NCBI RefSeq assembly: GCF_018599245.1
Contig: NZ_JAHEVJ010000005.1
Coordinates: 62,001 to 126,000, forward strand
Source: Aliiroseovarius lamellibrachiae
GTDB lineage: Bacteria; Pseudomonadota; Alphaproteobacteria; Rhodobacterales; Rhodobacteraceae
Reading direction: 5' to 3'
DNA: 64,000 nt
This document shows positions 24,240 through 34,400 of this stretch, piece after piece. The notes below the pieces were generated by a model that searched no databases, was not told where the DNA came from, and saw only the letters and a program-made list of their open reading frames with translations. A program made the translations under genes and the position numbers. Numbering within the stretch: position 1 is the first letter of the stretch; the number at the start of each line of letters is the position of its first letter.

Positions 24240-27200
24240 AGCAGCTCCTCGATCAATGCCCGCGCTGAATTGGACCTGGGTTGCCACAAGCCGCGCTCCA
24301 TCGCTTCTTGCAGGCGCTCGGCAATCTCGCGCAGGGCCGGGGCGTTGTGCTCTTCGATGAACTCCCGCGTGGCGTCATCCTCAAGAAACGCCGCATGTAC
24401 GAGGTCAAAGTGATGGCTGCGCACCGCCCCGGTTGTGGCGGCAAAAGCGAACATGTAATCCACCGTCGCCGCGATTTCAAATGCGCCTTTGTACCCGTGA
24501 CGCTTCACCCCATCGATCCATTTCGGGTTCACCACGCGCGAACGCACCACCCGACCAATTTCATCCTCAAGCGTGCGAATGACGGGGCGTTCCGGGCGCG
24601 AATGATCGTTGTGATAAATCGGCCGATCGCGACCCTGAAGCGTGGCCACTGCGGCGGCCGCCCCCCCCTCGAACTGATAATAATCGTCGCTATCGAGCAC
24701 ATCATGTTCGCGGTTGTCTTGGTTTTGCACAATCGCCTCGGTCTGGGCCAAACGCTGCTCAAACCCTGCGCGGTCCCGCGCGCCTTCAGTGGCAGCCCCG
24801 TAAGCATAGCCGCCCCATTCCAGATAGGCGTCCGCAAGGTCCGCTTTATCCGCCCAAAGCCGCTCGTCAATCATCGCCTGAAGGCCAGCACCGTAAGCAC
24901 CGGGTTTGGATCCATAGACCCGATGCGCGCTTTCGCCGGCCTTCACACGCGCAGCAGAAGGGTTCATGTCGGCGGGTTCCTCCATGCCCTGAACAGCGCG
25001 CGCAGCACTGTCGTAAAGTGCAATCAATTGGGGAAAAGCATCGCGGAAAAAGCCCGAAACGCGCAGGGTCACATCCACGCGGGGACGCCCCAGCGCGGTC
25101 ACGGGAATGACCTCAAACCCGGTCACACGGCGGTTGGCGCTGTCCCATTTTGGCTTGACGCCCATCAGCGCCATCGCCTGTGCAATATCATCGCCGCCGG
25201 TGCGCATATTGGCGGTGCCCCATGCGGTGACAAGCATCGTGCGCGGGTAATCCCCGTGTGTTTGCAAGTGCTTATCAATCAGAAGATTGGCGGATTTCCA
25301 CCCCAAGGCCCATGCCGTTGGGGTCGGCACCGCCCGGCTGTCGACCGAGAAAAAGTTGCGCCCGGTCGGCAAGGTGTCCAACCGGCCCCGCGTGGGCGCG
25401 CCAGAGGGCGCGGGGGCGACATACTGCCCCGCCAAAGCGGTCAAAACCCCCTGCCCCTCGGCCGGTCCACAGGACCTCACCGCGGGCAAAACGCGGGTCG
25501 CAATCTCATCCATCACGGCCTGACTGTGGGGGCCGGGTGCGGTGACGTCACCGTCAATCAAACGGGCAGAGAACTCTTCCAAGCGTTCCACCGTATCGCC
25601 GGTGGAACGCCACGCATCGCCGGTCAAAGTGTCGGGGCGCGGGCCGTCCCAAGGGGTCGCCATGTCACAATCCAAGGGGTCAAAATCCATGCCAAAATCC
25701 GCCGCCAAAGCGCGCGCAAGGGATTGATCGCCCCCCTCGGCCTGACCACGCGGGACACGCACCAAAGCTTGCACCAAATCGCGCTCAAGCCGACCCTCGG
25801 GTGACTGTCCAAACACATGCAAACCGTCCCGAATTTGCGCTTCTTTCAAGTCACACAAATAGGCATCCAGTTTGGCCAGATCGCTTTCTTCATCTTCACC
25901 CGACAGGCCCGCATCCACACCCAATCCGGTCGCTGAGGTCAGCGTCAGGATTTCGCGTTTCAGGTAAGTGATCCGGCGCGGGTCCACCCCTGCGGCTTCG
26001 TAATATTCATCCACCAGCGCTTCGAGATCACGCATCGGACCATAGCTTTCGGCGCGGGTGAGTGGCGGAGTCAAATGGTCGATAATGACAGCCTGCGCCC
26101 GGCGTTTGGCCTGTGTACCTTCGCCGGGGTCATTCACGATAAACGGGTAAACATGCGGGATGGGCCCAAGGATCGCCTCGGGCCAGCATTCCGCCGACAA
26201 AGCCACCGATTTTCCCGGCAACCATTCAAGGTTTCCGTGCTTGCCCATATGGACAATCGCGTGCGCCCCCAGCGAATGACGCAGCCAAAAATAAAACGCC
26301 AAATAGTTATGCGGCGGGACCAGATCGGGCGCGTGATAGGTCTCGGTCGGGTCAATGTTATAGCCGCGCGCGGGCTGCACGCCGACGACGACATTGCCGT
26401 ATTCGAACACAGACAAGGCAAAGCCATCCTCATAAAACGGATCAGCCTCTGGCGCACCCCAGCGGGTTTCAATCGCCTCGCGCAATGCCCACGGAAGGGC
26501 CGCATATTGCGCTTTATAGTCCTCCAGCGACAGACGCACCCCACCCGTCCGCTGCGCCCGGTCCACCAGCCAGTTGGTCGGCCCGGCCATCACGGTTTGC
26601 ATCAAGGCGTCACTGTCTGCTGGACTATTTTCGACCCGATAGCCCTGATCGTGCAGAAGACCCAAAGAATGCACGACCGCGGCGGGCGTGTCCAAGCCCA
26701 CCCCATTGGCAAGCCGCCCATCTTTGTTCGGATAATTCGCCATGATCAGCGCAACTTTGCGCGTGCCAGCCTCGGTCCGGCGCAACCGCGCCCAGCTTGC
26801 GGCAAGTTCCGCCACAAATTGCACCCGATCCCCGCGCGCCTGATAGGTGGCGATCGGGCATTCGGTGGCCTCGTCAAAAAACGCCTCGCCCTTGAATGAA
26901 ATCGCACGCGACAGGATGCGCCCGTCGACCTCTGGCAAGGCCACATTCATCGCAATGTCACGGGCGGAAAGACCGGAAAGCCCCTCTTCCCACGCGGCCT
27001 CGCTGGAGGCCGCCAGCACCACCTGAAAGATCGGCGCATCGTTACAGAAGGCCGCCGCGAGCGGGTTGGTGTTTTTATCTGCCTCGCCTTGGTGCGGGGA
27101 TCCGACCGCAAAGGACGTGCAATTCAGGATCACATCCGGGGCGGCTTGGCCAAACAAGCTTTCCAATGTCGCGACCGACACCGGATCTTTCAATGAGGCC

Positions 27201-27910
27201 ACAAAAACCGGCAACGGATTAAGTCCTTGACGCAAAAGCGCTTTGACCAGCCGGTTGATCGGATGAAGCCCTGCGCCCTGCACCAAAGCACGGTAAAAGA
27301 CGATCGGCACGATGGGCGCATCGTCAGTCCAAGCCGCCTGAGCCGCCGCCAAATCCGACACGCCGGATCCCGGCCAGTAAACGCCTGCACGCAACAGGGG
27401 CTTGGCCGCCTCAGGCCGTTCGCCGCCGTCCAGCATTGTCTTGGCGTACTTCAGAAACAGGGTCGCATTTTCCGGACCGCCTTCGACCAAATAAGCCCAA
27501 AGAGCGTCGTAATCTTCGTCGGAAACAGTCGACAGCGCGCGCAGTTCGGCATCAGGTTTGTCATCACCGGGCAAAAGCACCAGCGGCACGCCGGCCTCGC
27601 GCAAACGCGCCGAATATTGCTCGGCTCCGTATTTCCAGTAACCGACACCGCCCAGCACGCGGGCAATCACCAACCGGGATTTCGCGGCGCAATTGTCGAT
27701 GTGCAAATCAACCGACATCGGGTGGATCAGGTGCATCATGCTGCCAAGGCGCAAACTGGGGGCATCGGCCATTTCAGAGCGTGCACCGGACAGCGCGGCG
27801 AGTTCCGTATCCGCGGCCGAGATCACAACCAGATCGGCGGGGGTTTGGCCCAGATCGACAGGTTCTTTGCCGTCGTCAATGGATCCGGGAGTGGCTGCCA
27901 AAAGATGCAT
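24236..27910 (-). CDS. cobN: Cobaltochelatase subunit CobN
   Basis: A 1224-residue protein, normal for the large subunit of the aerobic ATP-dependent cobaltochelatase that inserts Co2+ into hydrogenobyrinic acid a,c-diamide. CobN/magnesium-chelatase-H signatures: VIARVLGGVGYWKYGAEQYS, PIVFYRALVQGAGLHPINRL, VALIMANYPNKDGRLANGVG, YHAPDLVPPHNYLAFYFWLR, AIVHMGKHGNLEWLPGKS and TVDYMFAFAATTGAVRSHHF. CobS and CobT, the AAA partners, are not in the window. It is followed by a GNAT gene with overlapping codons. A 507-codon antisense frame inside it is a shadow. Confidence 0.96.
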   Translation of the reverse strand: MHLLAATPGSIDDGKEPVDLGQTPADLVVISAADTELAALSGARSEMADAPSLRLGSMMHLIHPMSVDLHIDNCAAKSRLVIARVLGGVGYWKYGAEQYSARLREAGVPLVLLPGDDKPDAELRALSTVSDEDYDALWAYLVEGGPENATLFLKYAKTMLDGGERPEAAKPLLRAGVYWPGSGVSDLAAAQAAWTDDAPIVPIVFYRALVQGAGLHPINRLVKALLRQGLNPLPVFVASLKDPVSVATLESLFGQAAPDVILNCTSFAVGSPHQGEADKNTNPLAAAFCNDAPIFQVVLAASSEAAWEEGLSGLSARDIAMNVALPEVDGRILSRAISFKGEAFFDEATECPIATYQARGDRVQFVAELAASWARLRRTEAGTRKVALIMANYPNKDGRLANGVGLDTPAAVVHSLGLLHDQGYRVENSPADSDALMQTVMAGPTNWLVDRAQRTGGVRLSLEDYKAQYAALPWALREAIETRWGAPEADPFYEDGFALSVFEYGNVVVGVQPARGYNIDPTETYHAPDLVPPHNYLAFYFWLRHSLGAHAIVHMGKHGNLEWLPGKSVALSAECWPEAILGPIPHVYPFIVNDPGEGTQAKRRAQAVIIDHLTPPLTRAESYGPMRDLEALVDEYYEAAGVDPRRITYLKREILTLTSATGLGVDAGLSGEDEESDLAKLDAYLCDLKEAQIRDGLHVFGQSPEGRLERDLVQALVRVPRGQAEGGDQSLARALAADFGMDFDPLDCDMATPWDGPRPDTLTGDAWRSTGDTVERLEEFSARLIDGDVTAPGPHSQAVMDEIATRVLPAVRSCGPAEGQGVLTALAGQYVAPAPSGAPTRGRLDTLPTGRNFFSVDSRAVPTPTAWALGWKSANLLIDKHLQTHGDYPRTMLVTAWGTANMRTGGDDIAQAMALMGVKPKWDSANRRVTGFEVIPVTALGRPRVDVTLRVSGFFRDAFPQLIALYDSAARAVQGMEEPADMNPSAARVKAGESAHRVYGSKPGAYGAGLQAMIDERLWADKADLADAYLEWGGYAYGAATEGARDRAGFEQRLAQTEAIVQNQDNREHDVLDSDDYYQFEGGAAAAVATLQGRDRPIYHNDHSRPERPVIRTLEDEIGRVVRSRVVNPKWIDGVKRHGYKGAFEIAATVDYMFAFAATTGAVRSHHFDLVHAAFLEDDATREFIEEHNAPALREIAERLQEAMERGLWQPRSNSARALIEELL

Positions 27911-28036
27911 ATTGCGCCCTTTTCTTATACGGTTCTTTTACGGTGTCACCCCGAGGGGTGGTTGTAAGATGTCAAAAACTCAGGCATCAGCCCGATGAAA
28001 GCGCCCAATGTGAGGTGCCCCAGAAAGGATCCGACC

Positions 28037-28201
28037 ATGGATTACAAAGCCCAAGGCGCCCCCAAGATGGGCAAAAACGCCCCCCGTCACGCCGAACATA
28101 ATGCGCGCGGCACGAAAAAGAACCCGTATCAGCGCAAAGAAACCAAGGCAGAATTGCTTGAACGCATGAAAGCGGCGGCGAATAAAACCAAGGAAGGTTA
28201 A
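28037..28201 (+). CDS. Small basic protein, conserved hypothetical
   Basis: A 54-residue, highly charged and Lys-rich protein (MDYKAQGAPKMGKNAPRHAE, then RKETKAELLERMKAAANKTK). The C-terminal part is a likely amphipathic helix. AAGGA with 7-nt spacing before the ATG supports the start at 28037. It lies alone on the plus strand between two minus-strand genes and its stop is 2 bp from the convergent GNAT stop. I believe similar small proteins occur in other Rhodobacterales, but the function is unknown. Confidence 0.65.
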   Translation: MDYKAQGAPKMGKNAPRHAEHNARGTKKNPYQRKETKAELLERMKAAANKTKEG

Positions 28202-28203
28202 AT

Positions 28204-28668
28204 TCACAGCTGCTTTTCCATAAAGATCGAGCTGGCCGCCTCGGGGTAGTCGCCAAACGGCCCGCAGATGCTGAACCCGTGGCGCGCGTACAGCCGGTGG
28301 GCGGCAGTCAGCGCGTTGCCGGTTTCCAGCTTCATTGCAGTAAAGCCCTTGGCCCGCGCTGTGGTTTCCAGGTGTTCCATCAACGCCTGCGCCACGCCTT
28401 TGCCGCGCGCGTCAGGCGAGACAAACATGGATTTCACCTCGCCATAGTGTCCGCTTGCGTCCACCCGATCCGCCAAGGCCGCGGTGCCCCAGATCACGTC
28501 CCCTTCGCGCGCTATGAAAAACGAAATATCGGGCGCGCAAAGGTCGTCGATATCAAGGTAAAAGTTATCCTCGGGCGGGAACAGCTCTTCCATCAGGGCG
28601 TGGCTTTGTTTGAGCAAAGCCGTGGCCTGCGGGTCATGCGGATCGCCCGAGGTGACCTTGATCGTCAT
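28204..28668 (-). CDS. GNAT family N-acetyltransferase
   Basis: A 154-residue acetyltransferase. The acetyl-CoA-binding motif is KSMFVSPDARGKGVAQALMEHLETTARAKGF, followed by MKLETGNALTAAHRLYARHGF. Substrate unknown. Its start overlaps the cobW stop (ATGA), so the two are co-translated; whether it has a role in cobalamin metabolism cannot be told. Confidence 0.9.
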   Translation of the reverse strand: MTIKVTSGDPHDPQATALLKQSHALMEELFPPEDNFYLDIDDLCAPDISFFIAREGDVIWGTAALADRVDASGHYGEVKSMFVSPDARGKGVAQALMEHLETTARAKGFTAMKLETGNALTAAHRLYARHGFSICGPFGDYPEAASSIFMEKQL

Positions 28669-29771
28669 GCGGAAAGGGCCTTGGCGATAGCCGCCTGATC
28701 CAGCCCCGATTGGCCAATCACCACCAGTCGCGTTTCACGGGGTTGCGCGCCAAAGGGTTGGTCGAAATAGGTGTCCACACGGGGGCCAACAGCCTGCAAC
28801 GTCAGACGCATTGGCTTGCCTTCAACGGCTGCAAACCCTTTTAAACGCAGGATATTATTGCCACGGATCACATCGGAAACCAGTTCAGAGAACGCCTTTG
28901 GGTCGGCAACTTCACCGCGTGTCACCACAAAGCTTTCAAAGGCATCATGGTCATGTGCGTGATGGTGGTGATGGTCGTCATCATGATCATCATGGTGGTC
29001 ATCGTCGTGATGATCATCGTCGTGGTGATCATGAGCGTGGTGATGGGCTTCATGTGCGGACATGCGTGCGTGCATATCATCCTCTGCGCCCATGCCCTGG
29101 CCCAACAGAACCTCAACCGGCAACACGCCCATCGAGGTGCGCACAACCTGCACCCCATCGCGCGACTCGCCTGTGAGTTTCGATACCAGAGCATCGGTTT
29201 CCGCATCCCCCAACAGGTCAGCTTTGTTCACCACGATCATGTCCGCACAGGCAACTTGGTCCTTGAACAGCTCTGACAGTGGGGTTTCGTGATCAAGGTT
29301 CTCATCCAGTTTGCGCTGGGCATCAATGGCGGCAATATTTGACGCGAACTGCCCGTCGGACACCGCCTTGCCATCAACGACAGTCACAACCCCATCCACG
29401 GTCACGCGGGTCGAAATTTCAGGCCACTGAAACGCGCGCACCAACGGTTGCGGCAGCGCCAGTCCAGAGGTTTCAATCACGATGTGGTCAGGCGGGGTGT
29501 CGCGCGCGAGCAGCTTTTCCAGCGTCGGGATGAAATCCTCGGCCACGGTGCAACAAATGCAACCATTCGACAGCTCAACGATGTCCTCTTCTGAACATGC
29601 CTCATCACCGCAACCTTTCAGGATGTCGCCGTCGACACCAAGGTCGCCGAATTCATTGATGATCAGCGCAATGCGTTTACCTTTGGCATTGTCCAGCATA
29701 TGGCGGATCAGGGTGGTTTTACCGGCCCCCAGAAAACCAGTCACAACAGTCGCGGGAATCTTGGCAAGCAT
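28665..29771 (-). CDS. cobW: Cobalamin biosynthesis protein CobW
   Basis: A 368-residue COG0523 GTPase, the metal chaperone thought to supply cobalt for cobaltochelatase. Walker A GFLGAGKTTL (residues 12-21), the metal-binding CxCC as NGCICCTV (71-74), and VVNKADLLG for guanine recognition. Between about residues 235 and 276 lies a stretch made almost only of His and Asp, a probable cobalt or zinc store. The C-terminal domain follows. It heads a minus-strand unit with a GNAT gene. The adjacent divergent gene is DUF1636, beside cbtA/cbtB. Confidence 0.95.
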   Translation of the reverse strand: MLAKIPATVVTGFLGAGKTTLIRHMLDNAKGKRIALIINEFGDLGVDGDILKGCGDEACSEEDIVELSNGCICCTVAEDFIPTLEKLLARDTPPDHIVIETSGLALPQPLVRAFQWPEISTRVTVDGVVTVVDGKAVSDGQFASNIAAIDAQRKLDENLDHETPLSELFKDQVACADMIVVNKADLLGDAETDALVSKLTGESRDGVQVVRTSMGVLPVEVLLGQGMGAEDDMHARMSAHEAHHHAHDHHDDDHHDDDHHDDHDDDHHHHHAHDHDAFESFVVTRGEVADPKAFSELVSDVIRGNNILRLKGFAAVEGKPMRLTLQAVGPRVDTYFDQPFGAQPRETRLVVIGQSGLDQAAIAKALSA

Positions 29772-29831
29772 GATGTCCTCCGTTAATCAGATTTCATTGT
29801 TTTGACGCAGCACGGCGCGAAAGGAAAGAGC

Positions 29832-30131
29832 ATGGCACCAAGAGTGGCTGTTTGTGTCACATGCCAAGGCGGGGCCGATCTGGCAAACACCTTGGAAGAA
29901 ACCGTCCAAGTGACCCGCACCGAGTGCATGAATGTCTGCACCCGACCTGCCACGGTTTCGGTCCGTGAAGAGGGCAAAGCCGCCTATCTGTTTGGCGATG
30001 TGACCCGCGATCTTGCGCCGGATGTCTTAACCTTTCTTGATCTTTATGCGTCCAGTGTGGGGGGCATCGTCACCGACGCCCGCCCAATTGGTGAATTGAG
30101 GTTTCTCCTCATCGGTCGGTTGCCCGCCTAG
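29832..30131 (+). CDS. DUF1636 family ferredoxin-like metal-binding protein
   Basis: A 99-residue protein. Cys pairs: VCVTCQGG near the N-terminus and TECMNVCTRPATVSV in the middle, the pattern of thioredoxin-like [2Fe-2S] ferredoxins. The family DUF1636 is often found beside cobalamin genes. It is divergent from cobW (60 bp) and its stop overlaps the stop of cbtA in the palindrome CTAG. The start MAPRVAVC at 29832 is preferred over an ATG-less extension upstream. A role as an electron donor or metal carrier in cobalt insertion is inference. Confidence 0.85.
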   Translation: MAPRVAVCVTCQGGADLANTLEETVQVTRTECMNVCTRPATVSVREEGKAAYLFGDVTRDLAPDVLTFLDLYASSVGGIVTDARPIGELRFLLIGRLPA

Positions 30132-30814
30132 ACCTCTTCGGCGCGGGTGTAAAACAGCGCAGAAAAGAACCCCAGCACAACCCAGCCCGCCGCCGCCACG
30201 CCCAAAGACCGTGTGGCGAATTCGGCGGAGAGTTCCGGGGCGGAAACGCCGAAATACGTGTCCAGATGCGGTGCGCCAATCGCGTGGGGCAGCAACATGA
30301 GCAATGCCCCAACCACAGCAAGAAGCGCGCCCTGACCAAAGGCAATCAGACCAAGCCCCACAGCAGAGGCTAGGATCGTGCCGGCCCACCAGATTTGTCG
30401 CGGCAAAATCTCGGCCCCAATGGTGCCCGGCAATTCTGGCGGCAACCCTAACGCTGGCGCAAGCTGCACAACGACAAACCCCGCCATGCCCCACAACAGC
30501 CCCTTGCGCGGCGTCAGCTCAACGCCCTTCAGCGCCGCAAATGCCATCGCCGCAACCAAGATCATGCCATAAGCGGTGAAGCTGACAAAGTTAAAGCCCA
30601 CCGTCATCATATGGCGGCCCCAATCATTGCCCAACGCCGGCGCGCCCGCATCACTTTGTGGCGACCCATCCACCGGAAAATGAATACGCACACCCGTTTC
30701 ATAAAGTTCGCCTTCCAACACGAGGGGAATGACAAACGAAAATTGGAGCGCCGACGCAATCAGACACGTCAACACCCCAGCCAGCACAGCGCTGGATGCC
30801 AAGTTTTTCAACAT
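30128..30814 (-). CDS. cbtA: CbtA family cobalt transporter subunit
   Basis: A 228-residue membrane protein with five or six hydrophobic segments. The first, ASSAVLAGVLTCLIASALQF, the loop with HMMTVGFNFVSFTAYGMIL and the Pro-rich block LAPALGLPPELPGT are typical of CbtA, the predicted cobalt transporter of B12-riboswitch regulons. It lies 15 bp downstream of cbtB on the same strand, and both are downstream of a cobalamin riboswitch. Confidence 0.92.
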   Translation of the reverse strand: MLKNLASSAVLAGVLTCLIASALQFSFVIPLVLEGELYETGVRIHFPVDGSPQSDAGAPALGNDWGRHMMTVGFNFVSFTAYGMILVAAMAFAALKGVELTPRKGLLWGMAGFVVVQLAPALGLPPELPGTIGAEILPRQIWWAGTILASAVGLGLIAFGQGALLAVVGALLMLLPHAIGAPHLDTYFGVSAPELSAEFATRSLGVAAAGWVVLGFFSALFYTRAEEV

Positions 30815-30829
30815 GAGATCAGATGTGGC

Positions 30830-31009
30830 TTAGTGGCAGGGAAAGGCCATCGCGTGACGGGTGTCATGCGCGGCATCATGCAAAACGGTCGCCTGTGCGA
30901 AACCAGCAGCGAACAGCAGGGCAGCACCCGCCAGGAACACAACAGTGATCGCAGCCAATGGGTTGGTCTGTGCGGCGGCTTGGCTCTGGGGTTGAACATG
31001 TACAGTCAT
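30830..31009 (-). CDS. cbtB: CbtB, small cobalt transporter subunit
   Basis: A 59-residue protein with one membrane segment (AAITVVFLAGAALLFAAGFA) and a histidine-rich C-terminus HDAAHDTRHAMAFPCH, the hallmark of CbtB, thought to present cobalt to CbtA. AAGGA precedes the ATG. It is the first gene after the cobalamin riboswitch. Its coding frame is short and was found by direct translation of the minus strand at this position; the overlapping alternative frame is a shadow. Confidence 0.9.
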   Translation of the reverse strand: MTVHVQPQSQAAAQTNPLAAITVVFLAGAALLFAAGFAQATVLHDAAHDTRHAMAFPCH

Positions 31010-31059
31010 ATTTTCATTCCTTCATTTCCCGTCATCCCCGACGGGTGGGTTTAAGGTGA

Positions 31060-31255
31060 CAATGGCAGGTCTCCTGGCTCGCGGATCAACGTACCTCGTC
31101 ACCTTCCCAACCTCATGGCCAGTGGTATATCGACGGGGCACTCACCGCTTACAGTCGCGGGGGCGGCTACAGAGTTGGGCCCCGAATTGGGTCTCCCGCA
31201 CTGCATTCCCTATTCTCCCCAGACGCTTTGCGCCTTGCACGGGGAACCATATAAC
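31060..31255 (-). ncRNA. Cobalamin (B12) riboswitch
   Basis: On the minus strand, the ordered conserved blocks of the cobalamin riboswitch are visible: GGTTCCCCGTGCAAGG at the 5-prime side, GGGAATGCAGTGCGGGAGA, CCGCGACTGTAAGCGGTGAG, CCACTGGCCATGAGG, GGGAAGGTGACGAGG and GCGAGCCAGGAGACCTGCC (B12 box) at the 3-prime end. It leads into cbtB. Between the B12 box and the cbtB start a CCGTC/GACGG hairpin lies just before the ribosome-binding site. The expected action is to shut off cobalt uptake when adenosylcobalamin is abundant. Confidence 0.95.
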
Positions 31256-31477
31256 CCTCTTTTGCCGCGCCAGGGCCGGTTTCGTCAAGAAAGAAAGCGA
31301 CAAACAAGGGCACCTCAGCGTCATATTATTTTCACCAAGATCATGAAAAATCCAATATCTTGTGGATAACCCGCCCAAGTTATCCACATTTCGGGGCGAC
31401 AGGTTGGCAATGTGTTGACACATCCCCTTCGCATCCAAAAACTCAACCCAACAAGAATCAGTAATGAGGCAGACCGC
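31256..31477. other. Spacer between riboswitch and smc
   Basis: About 220 bp between the divergent cbtB riboswitch transcript and smc. It must hold both promoters. It is AT-richer in its middle part (TATTATTTTCACCAAGATCA and TTGTGGATAACCCGCCC). No gene or repeat was recognised. Confidence 0.5.
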
Positions 31478-34400
31478 TTGCGGTTTTCAAAACTCCGTTT
31501 GAATGGCTTTAAAAGCTTTGTGGACCCGACCGATCTGGTGATCGCGGACGGGTTAACAGGCGTGGTTGGCCCAAACGGTTGCGGAAAATCCAACCTGCTT
31601 GAGGCGCTGAGATGGGTGATGGGGGAAAACCGCCCCACCGCAATGCGTGGCGGCGGGATGGAGGATGTGATTTTCGCAGGGGCCTCAACCCGCCCCGCTC
31701 GTAATTTTGCCGAAGTGGCGCTGACGCTGGACAACACCGAACGGCTGGCACCCTCGGGCTTTAACGACAGCGACAACCTCGATATCACCCGGCGCATCAC
31801 CCGCGATGCAGGGTCCGCCTATAAGGTCAACACCAAGGATGTGCGCGCGCGGGACGTGCAGATGCTGTTTGCCGATGCCTCCACCGGGGCACATTCCCCG
31901 GCCCTTGTGCGACAGGGGCAGATTTCCGAACTGATCAACGCCAAACCCAAAGCACGCCGCCGCATTTTGGAAGAGGCGGCTGGCATTTCAGGCCTTTATC
32001 AACGGCGTCACGAAGCGGAACTTAAGCTTAAAGGGACAGAAACCAATCTGGCCCGCGTTGACGATGTGATCGAACAACTCGCGACCCAGTTGGGGCAACT
32101 CGCCCGGCAAGCCCGACAAGCCCAGAGATATCGCACCATCGGGGACGACCTGCGCCGCGCCGAGGGGCTGTTGCTCTATCGTCGCTGGAAAGAAGCCGAC
32201 ATCGCGCGGGCGGACGCAGAAAATGAACTGACCACCCGCACAAAACACGCGGGCCAAGCCGAACTCCTTGCCCGCAAAGCCACCAAAGACCGCGAGGAAG
32301 CCGAGGCAAAACTGCCCGCCCTGCGCGAGGAAGAGGCCGTGGCCGCCGCAATTCATCAGCGCCTGACCGTGGCCCGCGACCAGCTGTCGGATCAGGTCGC
32401 CGCCGCCCTGCAACGCATCCAAGTGCTTGCCGGACGCATCGAGCAATTGACCAAAGACATCGACCGCGAAGCTGGCCTGAACCGTGACGCGGGCGAAACA
32501 ATCGAACGGCTGGAATGGGAACAAGCCCAGATCGCAAAGGCGTCTGACGGCCATGAGGACACGTTGAACGAGGCCAATGATCAGGCCCGCGAAAGTGCCG
32601 CAATCTTGCAGGAACGCGAAGGGGATCTGGCGCAACTGACCGAAGACGTCGCCCGCCTCGCCGCCCGCCACCAATCCGCGCATCGTCTGTTGGAAGACAA
32701 CCAAAAAACACTTGAGAAAAGCGAAGCGGAAGCCGCCCGCGCGCGCGACGCCGTGGAAGACGCCCAAGCGGCCCTCACCCGGTCCTCGGAAGAATTTGAA
32801 CTGGCCGAAGCCGCCGCAGAGGCCGCCGGGGAAGCGGCCGAAGAAGCGGACGAAGCCCTTGCCGCCGCAGATGAAGCCCGGACAGAAGCCCAGTCGCGCG
32901 AAGCCGACGCCCGCGCGGCGCGATCAGCCTCTGATGGGGAAATGAATGCCCTGCATGCTGAGGCCACGGCGCTGGCCCGACTGGTTGAACGCGACGCCGC
33001 TGAAGGCGCGCAAGTGCTTGATCAGCTGCGCGTTCAATCCGGGTATGAAAAGGCCCTTGGCGCGGCGCTGGCGGATGATCTGCGCGCGCCAGAGGTCGGG
33101 GCCGATGCGCCCTCTGGCTGGTCCGAACTGCCCGCCTATGCCCAACCGCAGGTCTTGCCCGAGGGCGTGACATCCCTTGCCAATTACGTGACCGTACCGC
33201 CCGTTTTGGCGCGCCGTATTGGTCAGGTTGGCCTGTGTGAACCAGAAGAGGCAAACCGCCTGATGGCCGACCTTAAACCCGGTCAACGTCTGGTGTCGCT
33301 TGAGGGGGATCTGTGGCGTTGGGACGGGTTCAAAGCGGGCGCAGAGGATCAGCCATCGACCGCGGCTTTGCGTCTGGAACAGCTCAACCGTTTACAAAGG
33401 TTAAAGCAGGATCTCGAAGAAGCGTCCGCCCGCGCAGAAGGCGCGCGTGCCGCACATGAGACCCTGAAAACCATGCTCGCAGATGCCGCCGAGGCCGACA
33501 AACGCGCGCGTGACGCCCGCCGTGACGCCGACCGCGCCATGTCGGATGCGGGCCGTGCCCTGTCTCGCGCCGAGGCTGATCGCAACCTTGCGGAAGGCAA
33601 GCTTGAAAACATGGGCCTTGCTGTGCGCCGCCACGAAGAGGATGCGTTGGGCGCACGAACACGCCTGAAAGAGGCGCAAGCCGCCGTAGATGAATTAGGG
33701 GATCTTGATGCCGCGCGCGCCGGTGTGGAAGAGGTCAAAATGGCCGTAGAAGCCGCACGCATGACCATGATGGCCAAACGATCGGGCCATGACGAATTGC
33801 GTCGCGAAGGCGAAGCGCGCCTGAAACGCAGCCAGGAAATCACCAAGGAAATCTCTGGCTGGCGGCATCGTTTGGACACTGCTGAAAGGCGCATTTCTGA
33901 GTTGGAAGAGCGTAAAGACTTGACCGGCGAAGAGTTGGAAGAAGCGCAGGCCGCACCAGAGGATCTGGCCGTTGAGCGTGAGGAATTGACCGAACAAATC
34001 TCGGACGCTGAGGACCGGCGCAAGGGGGCCGCGGACGCCTTGGCGCTGGCCGAAACCGAAGAGCGCACCGCCGCCAATACCGAACGTGACGCGGAGCGTC
34101 TGGCCGGTGAAGCGCGGGAGCATCGCGCCGCTGCCGAGGCCCGCACCCAAGCGGCCCGAGACACCGTCACACACGCCGCCGCGCGCATCGAAGAGGACAT
34201 GGAAACCACACCTCAGGCGCTGTTGGAAACGCTGAATGCTGACCCCGAAAAAATGCCATCGGCGGAGCAGATCGAACATGATGTGAACCGGTTGAAACGC
34301 CAACGCGATGCGTTGGGGGCCGTGAATTTGCGCGCCGAAGAAGATGCGAAAGAGGTGCAAACCGAACACGACACGCTTCGCCAAGAAAAGCTGGATCTTG

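Noticed and set aside
24281-25804. 507-codon plus-strand ORF inside cobN
   Set aside because: It is a high-GC shadow on the opposite strand of a certain gene; the composition (Arg, Pro, His rich) has no domain-like pattern.
27911-28036. Second cobalamin riboswitch upstream of cobN
   Set aside because: No B12 box (GCCAGGAGACC type) or the other conserved blocks in this spacer. The same check upstream of the 39565 operon was also negative.
28940-29060. Apparent tandem repeat of CATCATGATCAT type
   Set aside because: It is the coding sequence for the His/Asp tract of CobW on the minus strand rather than an intergenic repeat.
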